DNA of 64,000 bases from Providencia alcalifaciens (GCF_915403165.1 NZ_OU659204.1:2790001-2854000); one strand, 5' to 3'. Counted from the stretch's first letter, positions 18,077 to 27,606 are shown. Translations and numbers: made by a program. The notes: generated by a model not told the origin, from the letters alone.

Positions 18077-18111
18077 AAAAACACCTGTACGAGCATCAAA
18101 ATTAATTTTTG

Positions 18112-18153
18112 AGCAGTTTGAGTAAGAAATAGACCCAAACTGCTTGTTTTATT
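18112..18153 (+). terminator. Terminator of the GST gene
   Basis: Arms AGCAGTTTG (18112-18120) and CAAACTGCT (18136-18144) are followed by TGTTTTATT. Confidence 0.75.
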
Positions 18154-18163
18154 CACAAATCAC

Positions 18164-18784
18164 CTAGAGGCTTTCATCCCAAGGATCGGCAGCCATCACA
18201 TCCCCCGTTGGAGTATGCAGCGTCACTTGGTCATTTTTAAACCATTCCGCTAAAGAAAATCCGCCTTTCGGTGTTTCCACATGAATATCAATTGGGCAAT
18301 ATGGTGTATTCGCTTTAATAGCAAACTGCGCAAAATCTTCTTTTTTCTGACGAGTTGGGCAGCGGATAACAACATCAAGGTCACAATCTGTCAGCATACT
18401 TTGAATATCTGTCGCCAATGTATAAGCGCAGCTTCCCGTCACTCCCCATTTCCAAGGCCAATTGTGCTGAGAAATTAGCAACAAAACTTGGATAGGCGGT
18501 AACGCAATAAACATCGAACGTTGCAGCTCAATAGAATTTGAAACTAAAGATTCCACATTCATAATGTGCGTGATAGCAAATTTTGAAATTTGGGTTGTCA
18601 CACGCTGATGGGGCTTAATACCGCGAATGGCCACAGTGAGTTGGTTTTCACCTGCCTTCTCTCGGTGCACAATAAGGGGTAGTTTACTGTTCCACTGCGT
18701 TTGAACCCATTCCGGCAGGGTATCAAGAGGAACATCGTTGTTACTACCAACCCAAACAAAATCATGGGGATTAATTATTTGCAT
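18164..18784 (-). CDS. Malonate decarboxylase holo-ACP synthase MdcG-like (orphan)
   Basis: 206 residues with the MdcG pattern: an early LTVAIRGIKPHQRV block, a nucleotidyltransferase core WGVTGSCAYTLATDIQSML followed by DCDLDVVIRC (metal-binding aspartates), and the family end IDIHVETPKGGFSLAEWF...DPWDESL. MdcG attaches the phosphoribosyl-dephospho-CoA prosthetic group to the malonate decarboxylase acyl carrier. No mdcA-F, mdcB or other decarboxylase genes lie in the window; the neighbours are unrelated. It is either a relic, served by genes elsewhere, or repurposed. Confidence 0.82.
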   Translation of the reverse strand: MQIINPHDFVWVGSNNDVPLDTLPEWVQTQWNSKLPLIVHREKAGENQLTVAIRGIKPHQRVTTQISKFAITHIMNVESLVSNSIELQRSMFIALPPIQVLLLISQHNWPWKWGVTGSCAYTLATDIQSMLTDCDLDVVIRCPTRQKKEDFAQFAIKANTPYCPIDIHVETPKGGFSLAEWFKNDQVTLHTPTGDVMAADPWDESL

Positions 18785-19007
18785 GTATTCTTCCTTATCA
18801 TGACGACAAATTGCTCTCGCTCTGCGCTATTATGCATTTTTTCAGATAGATGAATACATTCACGCATAATCAACATCTTTATTTATCCCATCAAAAACAA
18901 AGGTTCATAGGTTACTGAAAGGGAAATTTGTCTTCAAATAGCAATATGTTATCATAGAATACTCTTAATAATTAAAGAGTTAGATAACGAATTTTGAGCA
19001 TCATAAT

Positions 19008-19985
19008 ATGAAGAAAATCCCTGCGATCCATGACGGAATTCTGTTCAGCAGCTGCTTAGTTTTAAGTGCCCTCACTGCACTCGCACTGATCGACGTTCAG
19101 GCCGCCATGTGGGCAGCATTTTCGACGCTCTACTCATTTAACCTATTTAACGCCGCTAAAGAATATAAAAATTACCTCTATACTGCTTTTTGGCTATCCA
19201 TGATTTTAGTCGCTATCTATATTGGCGATACGCTACGTTTAGGCACTGGGTTTTATATTTATCTGGCAATATTCTCATTTATCTATTATCAGCTCTATGG
19301 CACAGATCCGATCATGGACTTGACCATGAAATTCATGATTATCATGTCCACCATTGGTACAATCTTGCCTGAAGTGTCAAAAAGCCTGACATTAGGTTTT
19401 TTAATTGGCAGTGGCGTCACCTTGCTCACCTATTATTTTCTCAGCCACAAAATGACTCGCCATTCCATTATTACGCCACTTACTGTGGAAAAAAATCTAT
19501 TTACCCTACGTAAAAATATTATTCCACGGTCAATGACCTATACCATTGGATTATTGTTAACTTTGGCTATCCCTCGGATGATAGACTTAGGGCATTTCTA
19601 TTGGACATTGCTGACTTTCGTTTTTGTATTGCACCCAAAATCTGAAAGTATTGTGCACATTACACTGCAACGGGTGGCGGGTAGCTTAATTTCCGTGTTA
19701 TTCCTATTCCTGTTATTTAATACCCCGTTGATGCCTTATATTGGGCTAGTGGCTATTTTAGTTTTCGCCTTTTTGCTACCAATGAGTTTTCATCACGGCT
19801 ATACCTTTATGACTTTTGTCGTCACCAGCCTAATCCTCTCGGTTCTTGAACAAGTGGTTTATTGGCGTCATCCGGTCTATACCTTATTATTTGACCGTGT
19901 GCTTGAAACTGCCTTGGGTGGAGCTATCGCCATTATCACGAGTATTATCTTGAAACTATTTAGAGAAAAAAGCCCGGAAAGCTAA
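19008..19985 (+). CDS. FUSC family membrane protein
   Basis: 325 residues with about ten hydrophobic segments arranged as two similar halves, one around residues 10-140 and one around 175-315. The second half begins FYWTLLTFVFVLHPKSESIVHITLQRVAGSL, the characteristic FUSC (fusaric acid resistance / YccS-AaeB) block in which an Arg on the helix start is conserved. Larger FUSC proteins are involved in aromatic acid efflux; this short form has no cytoplasmic domain. The substrate is unknown. The promoter region is shared with the divergent mdcG-like gene. Confidence 0.8.
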   Translation: MKKIPAIHDGILFSSCLVLSALTALALIDVQAAMWAAFSTLYSFNLFNAAKEYKNYLYTAFWLSMILVAIYIGDTLRLGTGFYIYLAIFSFIYYQLYGTDPIMDLTMKFMIIMSTIGTILPEVSKSLTLGFLIGSGVTLLTYYFLSHKMTRHSIITPLTVEKNLFTLRKNIIPRSMTYTIGLLLTLAIPRMIDLGHFYWTLLTFVFVLHPKSESIVHITLQRVAGSLISVLFLFLLFNTPLMPYIGLVAILVFAFLLPMSFHHGYTFMTFVVTSLILSVLEQVVYWRHPVYTLLFDRVLETALGGAIAIITSIILKLFREKSPES

Positions 19986-20069
19986 CGATACTCAGAGGTA
20001 TAGCGCCAGCCATCCAGACTTTGTTTATAGTTTAATTATGTTGATATCTCGCTGAAGCTCTACCCTATT

Positions 20070-20762
20070 TCACCATGGTAATGGCGCATTTTCCCCATTC
20101 GCGTGCTCGCCGTAATACAGCGATGGCAAAAAACGAGACAAATAGGTAAATTCGTTATAACAGTGGCGCATTAGCTCTAATCCAATTTCATCGGACAGCT
20201 GTGTGCGCGGATCCTCAAGAGATGCCCCTAGCAAGAAACGGCTACGTAATACACAACCAAACTCAGTATCACGGGCTAGATGCATCATTTTCCCATCAAT
20301 AGGATACCCCTTGGCATCCATTTCAATATGCTCACCAAAACCAATCGAAGAGCAAACCGCACCGGAAATATGCCCCTCTTTGATGGCTTTTTCATACGCT
20401 GAAGCCTCAAAGAAATCCGTTGGATCTCTAAATTTTAACTTCGCTGCCACTGGTGGGATCGCACCGAGAGACTCAACAGCATGAATGGAAGCGCCAATAA
20501 AACTCTCCCCTTTTTGCCATTTTTCATCCCAGCCGTGATGAGCAACATGGTCATGGGGATGCCACCAGCGGATATGTTGTGTGGTTTCAAAAAAGGTAAA
20601 CCACCATGCTAACATTCGACCTTTACAACCCTGTAAGTCAGTGCGAACGGCGACCGTTAATAACCCATTTTCATCACGCTCAATACCCATTTCCATGCGT
20701 AATGGATGTGGAAGTAGCAACTGATTTATGTCGTCAACTGCCCATGTTTGATTTGTTTTCAT
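20070..20762 (-). CDS. PhlG-like hydrolase (2,4-diacetylphloroglucinol hydrolase family)
   Basis: A 230-residue protein with the pattern of the DAPG hydrolase (PhlG) fold: MLAWWFTFFETTQHIRWWHPHDH, WDEKWQKGESFIGASIHAVES, and LKFRDPTDFF. PhlG is a zinc enzyme that cleaves a carbon-carbon bond of the antibiotic 2,4-diacetylphloroglucinol; the histidines and glutamates in these blocks are the likely metal ligands. Related proteins act on other phenolics, so the real substrate is open. It is divergent from a TetR gene across a 12-bp palindrome, so it is probably the repressor's target and induced by an aromatic compound. Confidence 0.78.
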   Translation of the reverse strand: MKTNQTWAVDDINQLLLPHPLRMEMGIERDENGLLTVAVRTDLQGCKGRMLAWWFTFFETTQHIRWWHPHDHVAHHGWDEKWQKGESFIGASIHAVESLGAIPPVAAKLKFRDPTDFFEASAYEKAIKEGHISGAVCSSIGFGEHIEMDAKGYPIDGKMMHLARDTEFGCVLRSRFLLGASLEDPRTQLSDEIGLELMRHCYNEFTYLSRFLPSLYYGEHANGENAPLPW

Positions 20763-20782
20763 GATGACCTACCTATCTCGAT

Positions 20783-20813
20783 TAATTAGGAAACTTATTT
20801 TGTTTCCTAATTA
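20783..20813. promoter_or_regulatory. Palindromic operator between the PhlG-like and TetR genes
   Basis: Perfect 12-bp arms TAATTAGGAAAC (20783-20794) and GTTTCCTAATTA (20802-20813) with a 7-base spacer. It lies 21 bases before the PhlG-like start and 54 before the tetR start, the usual place for a TetR operator controlling both genes. Confidence 0.85.
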
Positions 20814-20866
20814 GTTTTGAGCTAAAATGAAAAAAAGTCAAGATAGCAAAATGAGGTAAGCCATTT

Positions 20867-21502
20867 ATGTCAAACAGCAGCGAGAAGAAACCAGCTCGAG
20901 GTCGCCCAAGTATTCCTGAGGGGCTTCTCAAAGAAAAAATCATGAATGCAGCACTGAGCTCACTACTTGAAGATGGATACCAACTCACCAGTATTGATAA
21001 TGTGGCAAAACGTGCAGGCGTGGCTAAAAAAACCATTTATCGGTTTATGGAAAATCGCGAAGAGCTTGTAGAAAGAGTGGTACTCAATTGGACGGATAGC
21101 TTTGTGCCATTGTTTGAACAGAAAGCTACAACCCACAATGAGCTATTTAGTTTGTTACAGAATAATTTAGAAATTATCGCGAAAACTGTTCTTTCCCCAG
21201 AAGCCGTTGGACTGTATCGCTTATTACAAACGGATTTTGCACACAAAGAATTGCTATTAGAAAAATACCAACAAAATGGTATTGAGCGCAGTCGCCAATT
21301 ACTCAATCAATGGCTAACCCGCCATGCGCAAGACGAAGTTATCCAACAGCATGACTTTGCCATTATCAGCGATTTGATCCTCTCGATGACAATAGCTGAA
21401 CCATTACGGCAAATTTCATTAGGGCTTTCCCCTGCAGGGCTTACACCCGGATTTCAGCAGAGGATCTCTCATGTGATTGATTTTTGTCGCGCTAGAATTT
21501 AG
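20867..21502 (+). CDS. TetR/AcrR family transcriptional regulator
   Basis: 211 residues. The N-terminal domain (residues 14-70) includes LKEKIMNAALSSLLEDGYQLTSIDNVAKRAGVAKKTIYRFMENREELVERVV, the classic TetR helix-turn-helix; the C-terminal 140 residues are a helical ligand-binding and dimer domain typical of AcrR types. It most likely represses itself and the divergent PhlG-like gene through the 12-bp palindrome between them. The inducer is unknown. Confidence 0.93.
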   Translation: MSNSSEKKPARGRPSIPEGLLKEKIMNAALSSLLEDGYQLTSIDNVAKRAGVAKKTIYRFMENREELVERVVLNWTDSFVPLFEQKATTHNELFSLLQNNLEIIAKTVLSPEAVGLYRLLQTDFAHKELLLEKYQQNGIERSRQLLNQWLTRHAQDEVIQQHDFAIISDLILSMTIAEPLRQISLGLSPAGLTPGFQQRISHVIDFCRARI

Positions 21503-21590
21503 ATAAAAAACAACCAAATAAATTTTCATGCTCTATACTTTCATTATTATTCATCAAACCTGACAAATGAAAAGGCAGCTGGAGCTAAAC

Positions 21591-22232
21591 ATGAAAATAT
21601 CGATCCTAGGAGCCACTGGTTTTGTCGGTAAAGCGTTGGTTTCTGAAGCCTTAATGCGTCATCATCAAGTCACTGCGATCTCTCGTCACAGCAATCAGCT
21701 TCCTCAACATGCTCATTTAATTGCTGAATCTGGAGATATTACGGATGTGGCATGGCTAACATCTCGGCTTAAAGGCCAAGATGTGGTGCTTAGTGCATTT
21801 AATGGTGGATGGAGTAATCCTAATCTGTACCGCGATACTGTTGCAGGAAACCAAGCAATCTTAGAGGCAGTAAAAAAAGCAGGTATAAAACGATTTATTG
21901 TGGTTGGCGGTGCCGGAAGCTTAGAAATCGCGCCAGGTGTTTTATTGCTCGACTCCCCAGATTTTCCAGCCAATATCTGGCCAGGAGCCCAAGCGGTCAA
22001 AGAATTTAAAACGACCTTGGAATCTATCGATAGCTTAGATTGGACGTTTGTTTCTCCTGCCGCAATGCTTGAAGATGGCGCTCGAACAGAAACCTTTCGC
22101 CTTGGTGGAAAACAGCTATTAATGAATGGTAACACCCCCGCAAAAATATCTGTTCAGGATTTAGCGGTGGCGATATTAGATGAGGTAGAGCGGCCACAAT
22201 TTATCCGTCAGCAGTTTACAGCTGCATATTAA
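21591..22232 (+). CDS. NAD(P)H-binding SDR-family oxidoreductase
   Basis: 213 residues. The Rossmann motif KISILGATGFVGKALVSEAL is at the N-terminus; VVLSAFNGGW and KRFIVVGGAGSLEIAPG follow the atypical SDR (NmrA/YwnB-like) pattern, without the usual YxxxK catalytic pair in obvious form. The ATG at 21591 has GGAG seven bases upstream; an ATG at 21567 would add eight unlikely residues. It is 88 bases downstream of the tetR gene and may be part of the same regulated unit. Confidence 0.88.
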   Translation: MKISILGATGFVGKALVSEALMRHHQVTAISRHSNQLPQHAHLIAESGDITDVAWLTSRLKGQDVVLSAFNGGWSNPNLYRDTVAGNQAILEAVKKAGIKRFIVVGGAGSLEIAPGVLLLDSPDFPANIWPGAQAVKEFKTTLESIDSLDWTFVSPAAMLEDGARTETFRLGGKQLLMNGNTPAKISVQDLAVAILDEVERPQFIRQQFTAAY

Positions 22233-22762
22233 TACTAATAAATGGATGACGAGTAAATCATGACTAAATGTATCAATTTATTTGTTTAACATAAAAAGTA
22301 ATACAATCATTAACGTTTAATAAATATTCGTATATTCCCGTATAAAATATGACTATTCACTTATAAATGATTAAATTAAGATTATTATTATTTAAATGCA
22401 GTTAAATTCAGCCATCAATATAATTTAATTTTTTGCGTTATCAATTCACATTAAGACTAGAGTTTTATTTTATTTTTTGACGCGATGATTTTGATGAGCT
22501 TTATGAGACTATTAATAATAGGCAATTATTGTATGCGAGCATTGTATGTGAAAAGTATTACATGCAGGTATAATCTAAAAATAGAGTATTAAGCCGGAAG
22601 AAACAACCTATAATAGTAAAACAGATAATCTCTTCCGGTCAGATGATTAAATTCATGGAATCTCTTTTATAAAAACAGGGTCGAAAATGGAAAATCTTCT
22701 ACTTTCCTAGTGATAACCAACCTTTAAAAATAAATGATTGAAAACATAACACACTGATATTT
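22233..22762. other. AT-rich intergenic region with an 8-bp inverted repeat
   Basis: 530 bases without a gene. An inverted repeat CCGGAAGA (22594-22601) and TCTTCCGG (22631-22638) encloses 29 bases; its GC content stands out from the AT-rich surroundings. It could be a terminator for neither or both flanking genes, or a protein site. Together with the next gap, it suggests acquired DNA. Confidence 0.5.
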
Positions 22763-23017
22763 TTAATGAATTGTACTTCTAGTGCCACTATTTATGTTCA
22801 CAACACCATATAAGAATGATGCAGGTTCTAAGTTAAATAAATACGCAAATTGAAAAAGAGAATCAACATCAATGCAGCTTTCTCCACTCTCGAAACGATT
22901 CATTTCATCCTCAGAGACACCAATTAAATCAGCCGCTTGCTGAAGACTCATTTTATGACTCTCTCTTTGCATACGGATCTTAATCCCTAACTTTTTCGCA
23001 ATTTCATTTTCATTCAT
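22763..23017 (-). CDS. Small XRE-family HTH regulator
   Basis: 84 residues. The helix-turn-helix is clear: IKIRMQRESHKMSLQQAADLIGVSEDEMNRFESGES. The rest (DSLFQFAYLFNLEPASFLYGVV) matches the C-terminal part of the domain. The ATG at 23017 has GGAG six bases upstream. It is similar in size and type to the HTH gene beside the fim operon but not the same. It lies alone in a very AT-rich area and its target is unknown. Confidence 0.85.
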   Translation of the reverse strand: MNENEIAKKLGIKIRMQRESHKMSLQQAADLIGVSEDEMNRFESGESCIDVDSLFQFAYLFNLEPASFLYGVVNINSGTRSTIH

Positions 23018-23980
23018 AAATACTCCTTTTACTATTAGATTGAATACCAATTATGAGGGCAGCTAAATTATCATCACACCAGGTTTAATTAATTGACTTA
23101 CGTTAATAAAACGCGACATACATCACATCATTTAGTGACTTTCATAAATAGATATTTTTCACTTAAAACTGTAATTGGTTGATTTAAATTACAAATAAAA
23201 CCAATCATCCATGTAATATAAAAATAAAAGCGTGATAGAAATCACATAAAATTCAGATTATTACCTGTGTATATTTACTTATCATGCCCATCAAATAATG
23301 ATGTAAGAATTTAATTACTCATTTAATGATGTTCTTCAGCATGAGCTATATTACAAAATCATAAAAACAATGATCAAGGATTATCTTAACTTTTTTCAAA
23401 TAATGATAGCTTACGTTTATATACTTAAATTTATTCTTATATTTTAAATCATCTACTAATGACTTATTCACTAAACAACAAGCAATATCATAATAATAAC
23501 TGACTAAATCATCTATCACTATCAGAATAATTTTTTATCATTTACTTAACTTTTCTCAAATAACTCATTTTGTCATACAAAGTATGAATATCAATGAATG
23601 ATGATTGAATTATATTCATACTAACTGAATCGAGTAACCTATTGAATATTTGCTTTAATTTTATTCATTCGTTAAACGCTTTCATTCTATTTGTATGAAT
23701 AATATTGTTTTTACATAACGACTAATTTAACAAAAAATGCGTTGTAGGCTATCAAAATTTCAGTGTATTCCTAATACGTTATCTCTGTTTAGTCAGCTAA
23801 CTAATCATCATTTAGAGTGATGAAACCCGATTAAAACTTACTTAACTTCACATTGCTTATAAAAAAATTGTCAGTAGACATGCTATCCTATGTTCAATTA
23901 CGATGAGTTTTATCTAACTTTAATGCATAGATTTGGCGCTTAAAATAACGCCTGTTGCAAAAGTGACTGGAAAGGTAACC
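23018..23980. other. Long AT-rich non-coding region before the Rob-like gene
   Basis: About 960 bases, strongly AT-rich, without a supportable gene. A perfect 11-bp inverted repeat AGTATGAATAT (23581-23591) and ATATTCATACT (23612-23622) with a 20-base spacer is present, and a related TATGAATAATATT follows near 23693. These may be regulator sites or H-NS-silenced DNA. No tRNA or mobile element is seen. Confidence 0.5.
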
Positions 23981-24865
23981 ATGCTACAAGAAAGTGTTAT
24001 CAGGGAAATTATTCTCTGGATCGAACAAAATTTAGAGTCGCGGCTCTCCCTTGATACCGTTGCTGATAAATCTGGATACACTAAATGGCACTTTCAACGA
24101 TTATTTAAAACCCAAACAGGTCTCGCGTTAGGTGCTTATATTCGCGCTCGTCGTTTATCCTGTTCTGCGGTTGCTTTGCGCTTAACGAGCGATAGTATCA
24201 TGGATATTTCTCTACGCTATCGTTTTGATTCACAACAAACTTTTTGTCGAGCATTCAAGAAACAGTTTGGTGTAACACCTTCAGAATATCGTAAACGCTC
24301 AGGCTGGCATATTGAAGGTTTTTGCCTTCCTCTGCGTGAAAGTAAAGAACTCGAAGCTCATGTGGAATTAGTTGAATTAAAAGAGATCCACTTAGCGGGA
24401 ATGACACATCGCTACACACAAGGCATTAACGAGTGGAACTTAAAAACTGAAGAGCTACGACGCCAGTATTGGAAAAACTTTTTAGATAAAAACAAGATTG
24501 TTACTAAAAATTTGTATGCTATCCACGGGGTTGATACAAGCTCCGATGAAGAAGGCCGTTTTCTCTACTCCACTGCATTTGATAACAACGATCTTGATGT
24601 CATACCACCATTTACTAAAAAACTGATGGTTCCTGCTGGCAATTATTTGCAAATTAAATTTATCGGTAATTTACAAGGCACTGACTATAACGACATTATT
24701 TACACCGTTTATGGAAAAGTGCTGGCCGAGATGGATATTGCTCGCGGCTTAGGGGCTGATATCGAACATTATGTTTTAAAATCAACACCAACTTATGAGG
24801 ATTTTGTTAGCCACCCTCATACTTACATCCAAGAGCTGAATTACTATATTCCTGTGATTGCCTAG
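23981..24865 (+). CDS. Rob-like AraC-family regulator
   Basis: 294 residues (E. coli Rob 289). The N-terminal DNA-binding domain has both helix-turn-helix units: SLDTVADKSGYTKWHFQRLFKTQTG and the highly conserved IMDISLRYRFDSQQTFCRAFKKQFGVTPSEYRK. From residue 130 there is a GyrI-like effector domain as in Rob. Such proteins bind marboxes and switch on efflux and stress genes. I take the ATG at 23981, after GGAAAGGT; an upstream ATG would add sixteen residues. Several regulator types in Providencia use marboxes (for example AarP), but this is not AarP, which lacks the effector domain. Confidence 0.88.
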   Translation: MLQESVIREIILWIEQNLESRLSLDTVADKSGYTKWHFQRLFKTQTGLALGAYIRARRLSCSAVALRLTSDSIMDISLRYRFDSQQTFCRAFKKQFGVTPSEYRKRSGWHIEGFCLPLRESKELEAHVELVELKEIHLAGMTHRYTQGINEWNLKTEELRRQYWKNFLDKNKIVTKNLYAIHGVDTSSDEEGRFLYSTAFDNNDLDVIPPFTKKLMVPAGNYLQIKFIGNLQGTDYNDIIYTVYGKVLAEMDIARGLGADIEHYVLKSTPTYEDFVSHPHTYIQELNYYIPVIA

Positions 24866-24902
24866 TTCTTATTACTGTATAGCGCCTGTTATCGCATAAA
24901 AA

Positions 24903-24932
24903 CTAACAACCCGCTTTTACACGGGTTGTTAG
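24903..24932. terminator. Terminator hairpin between convergent Rob-like and copper receptor genes
   Basis: Perfect 11-bp arms CTAACAACCCG and CGGGTTGTTAG with an 8-base loop, between two convergent genes; no strong U-tract. Confidence 0.7.
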
Positions 24933-24953
24933 CTTCATTCAGTGCTGAGTAGA

Positions 24954-26996
24954 TTAGAACGTGACGTTCAATTTACCCCAGAATGTTCTACCCGGCTCAT
25001 TAACAGGGCTATTAGACGAATAACCAAATCCGCTATTACCTGCTAAGTTCAAGTGCTCGCTGTACGTTTTATCAAACAAGTTATCGACCCCCGCACTCAG
25101 CTTCACATTTTCATTGATGCGATATGCCGCATTCATCGAAAATACCGTAAAGCCCGCGCTCTCACTGAAGTCTTTTCCGACAACGTTACCTTCGTTGATT
25201 GCCACGCGATCTTGGCGACTCACCATGCGTACCAATCCGGTCGTTGTCCAATCGCCTTTCTCCCACGTTAAACCTAAACGGCTTTCCAACGGTGGCATTT
25301 GAGGCAGTGCACGCCCATCAGTTCTATTTTTCCCCCAAGAATACGCAAGACTTGCATCCGCTTTCCACTCATCGCTGAGTTGATAAGCAACCCCCATTTC
25401 ACCGCCCATGATCATCGCATTGACGTTTTCAACTTGGCTCATTCTGGCGTTAGTTGGGCTATAGCGGAATAAAATAAAGTCATCAACGCGCCCTACATAA
25501 GCGGAAACCCATGCATTGGCTTTATCATCACTGTATTTTGCACCAATATCTAACTGTGTCGTTTTCTCGGTTTTCACGTTGTCGAAAACATTTTTGCTGC
25601 CATTCGGACCCATTTTTGGCGAGAATAACTCCCAATAATCTGGGAATCTTTCTGTATACCCTACCCCTGCGTATAACATCACCGGCGTTTCAGGTAATGC
25701 ATGTTCGTAGCGAACGAATCCCGCTGGCATGACTGTGTTACGACCGGATGATCCCACATCGGTGTAATTATCCACCAATACGCGATCTACACGCCCGCCA
25801 CCAATTACCTTGCCTTGCTCGCTCGCCGTCCAAGTTACCTCACTAAATACCCCATAATCTTGGAATTCGGCATCTTTTTTCCAGCTATTATTATTGTTTT
25901 TACGGTGTTTATTGGTCTGCATATCTGCCCCAGCACGCAGCTCATAATCACGCCATAACCACGTCCCCATGACTCGACCGCCCATCGTCTCGCGGTCAAC
26001 ACGCATTTTCATTGGCATATTCATCATCATGCCGTGCCCGCCATGACCACCGCCCATATGCCCGCCGCCTGATCCCATTGTGCTCATTGGGCTACGCAGT
26101 GAGTAGTTATCCATAATATGGTCGGCGTAGTTGTAGTAAACATTTCCTTCGATTTTATCGAATACATCTCCGATATTGCTTTTCTCGAAACGTAATCCTA
26201 AGCTTTCACGCTTAAATTGAGAGCCATCCATTCCTCGCCCTGCATATCGCGCTTCACCATCACCTTTTCCTGCGGAAAGCTCGAGTAATGTGTATTCATC
26301 CGGCGTCCAGCCCACTGCAACATCCGCATTCCATTTATCCCATTTAGACGGTACTTTGTCTCCGTTACCATCTTTATAGTCATTAGAGCGAGATTTATTG
26401 CCCGTCAGGCGCACATAGCCTTTCTCATTTCCCAAGCTCACATCCGCATTAGCATCCCAACGCTGGTTTGACGCCGTCAATGCACTCGCATTACCTTGAA
26501 TGCCGCCCTCAGTAAAGACAGGTTTTTCACGCTCAAAACGTACAGTACCCGCTGAGTTTCCAGGTCCCCATAATACGGTTTGTGGCCCTTTCACCATGGT
26601 AAGCAAGTCAAAGTTTTCCGGTGAAATATAGGACGTCGGTGCATCCATACGGGAAGGACACGCACCCAACATTTCACTGTCATTCGTCATGATCTTAAGA
26701 CGGGAACCAAACATGCCACGAAAAACAGGGTCACCATTTGTACCGCCATTACGGATTTGGGAAAATCCGGGGATTGTTTTCAAGTAATCAGAGCCATCAC
26801 TCGCCGGTACTGGCTGTCTTGGGGTTTTCGGCGATGTCGAAATAGTTAACGGCGAGTCCACAGGAGCCGTGACAATCATGACCGAGCTATCGGTGATTGA
26901 ACTTTGATTTTCTTCTTTAGCAAAAGTGGATGTTGATGCGATAGCTGAAATCACCAGCGCAGTCACAGGTGAAAATTTAAAATTAATTGAGTTCAT
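24954..26996 (-). CDS. TonB-dependent copper receptor (OprC/NosA-like)
   Basis: A 680-residue outer-membrane receptor. A signal peptide (about 26 residues, ending STFAK) precedes a plug domain with GDPVFRGMFGSRLKIM and the copper signature GACPSRMDAPTSY, where Cys and Met match the CxxxM copper site of OprC; the plug continues LLTMVKGPQTVLWGPGNSAGTVRFE. The barrel fills the rest to the terminal aromatic KLNVTF. A surface stretch at about residues 300-330 is extremely rich in Gly, His and Met. It probably takes up copper; the DUF2946 gene upstream is often its companion. Confidence 0.9.
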   Translation of the reverse strand: MNSINFKFSPVTALVISAIASTSTFAKEENQSSITDSSVMIVTAPVDSPLTISTSPKTPRQPVPASDGSDYLKTIPGFSQIRNGGTNGDPVFRGMFGSRLKIMTNDSEMLGACPSRMDAPTSYISPENFDLLTMVKGPQTVLWGPGNSAGTVRFEREKPVFTEGGIQGNASALTASNQRWDANADVSLGNEKGYVRLTGNKSRSNDYKDGNGDKVPSKWDKWNADVAVGWTPDEYTLLELSAGKGDGEARYAGRGMDGSQFKRESLGLRFEKSNIGDVFDKIEGNVYYNYADHIMDNYSLRSPMSTMGSGGGHMGGGHGGHGMMMNMPMKMRVDRETMGGRVMGTWLWRDYELRAGADMQTNKHRKNNNNSWKKDAEFQDYGVFSEVTWTASEQGKVIGGGRVDRVLVDNYTDVGSSGRNTVMPAGFVRYEHALPETPVMLYAGVGYTERFPDYWELFSPKMGPNGSKNVFDNVKTEKTTQLDIGAKYSDDKANAWVSAYVGRVDDFILFRYSPTNARMSQVENVNAMIMGGEMGVAYQLSDEWKADASLAYSWGKNRTDGRALPQMPPLESRLGLTWEKGDWTTTGLVRMVSRQDRVAINEGNVVGKDFSESAGFTVFSMNAAYRINENVKLSAGVDNLFDKTYSEHLNLAGNSGFGYSSNSPVNEPGRTFWGKLNVTF

Positions 26997-27177
26997 TTTT
27001 AGCCTATTTTTATCTGTTTCTTACTGCCATTGGCTCAATGAGTTAATGACCGCTCGGCTTCTTTTGAAAAATAGCCTAGCCTCCTGAAAATGAAGCTCAA
27101 TTTCAGGATAAGCGAAGTGGTTTTGTCCATTGAAGACAAAATGCAGTTTTAAATTACGTTAAATAAAGAAATAAGAA

Positions 27178-27606
27178 TCAATAGGATGTGGGTGGTGCGC
27201 GAGCTAGCTGTAATGACCAAGGACGGAAAATTCGTAATTGAATACAACGTTCGAAAGGAACAAAGATAGCGAGGGTTGCTAATTGGCGGATCACCGCAGC
27301 AACAAATAAAATCAAAAATGGGAAGTGAACAAGTAGTTGGCAGTAACCACACGCGATGTCTTCCATCGGTGATTGCCCGATTCCCGTCATCAGCATATGG
27401 TTCATCGCACCGCCATCTTCGCAATGTTCAGACAATGGCATTTCGTGATGCTGCTGCATCGAATGCTCCGCTATTTCCCCATGCTCCATCGAGCAGTTAT
27501 TCATGTGTGACATTGATTTTGAAATCAATGGCGCAACGAATAACATCGCTACAGCGAGTAAAGCAAGATAAGCGGCAAATTGTCGAATCGCGTGACGTAA
27601 ATGCAA
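27178..27606 (-). CDS. DUF2946 family protein, Met/His-rich
   Basis: 142 residues. A hydrophobic N-terminus (AAYLALLAVAMLFVAPLIS) precedes a Met- and His-rich segment of residues 30-70 (SMSHMNNCSMEHGEIAEHSM; QQHHEMPLSEHCEDGGAMNHMLM), then the family core DIACGYCQLLVHFPFLILF and a second membrane segment, ending RAPPTSY. DUF2946 proteins are found next to copper receptors. The start appears to be TTG at 27606 (SD GGA); the first ATG is inside the first hydrophobic segment. A periplasmic copper-binding role is inferred. Confidence 0.8.
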   Translation of the reverse strand: MHLRHAIRQFAAYLALLAVAMLFVAPLISKSMSHMNNCSMEHGEIAEHSMQQHHEMPLSEHCEDGGAMNHMLMTGIGQSPMEDIACGYCQLLVHFPFLILFVAAVIRQLATLAIFVPFERCIQLRIFRPWSLQLARAPPTSY

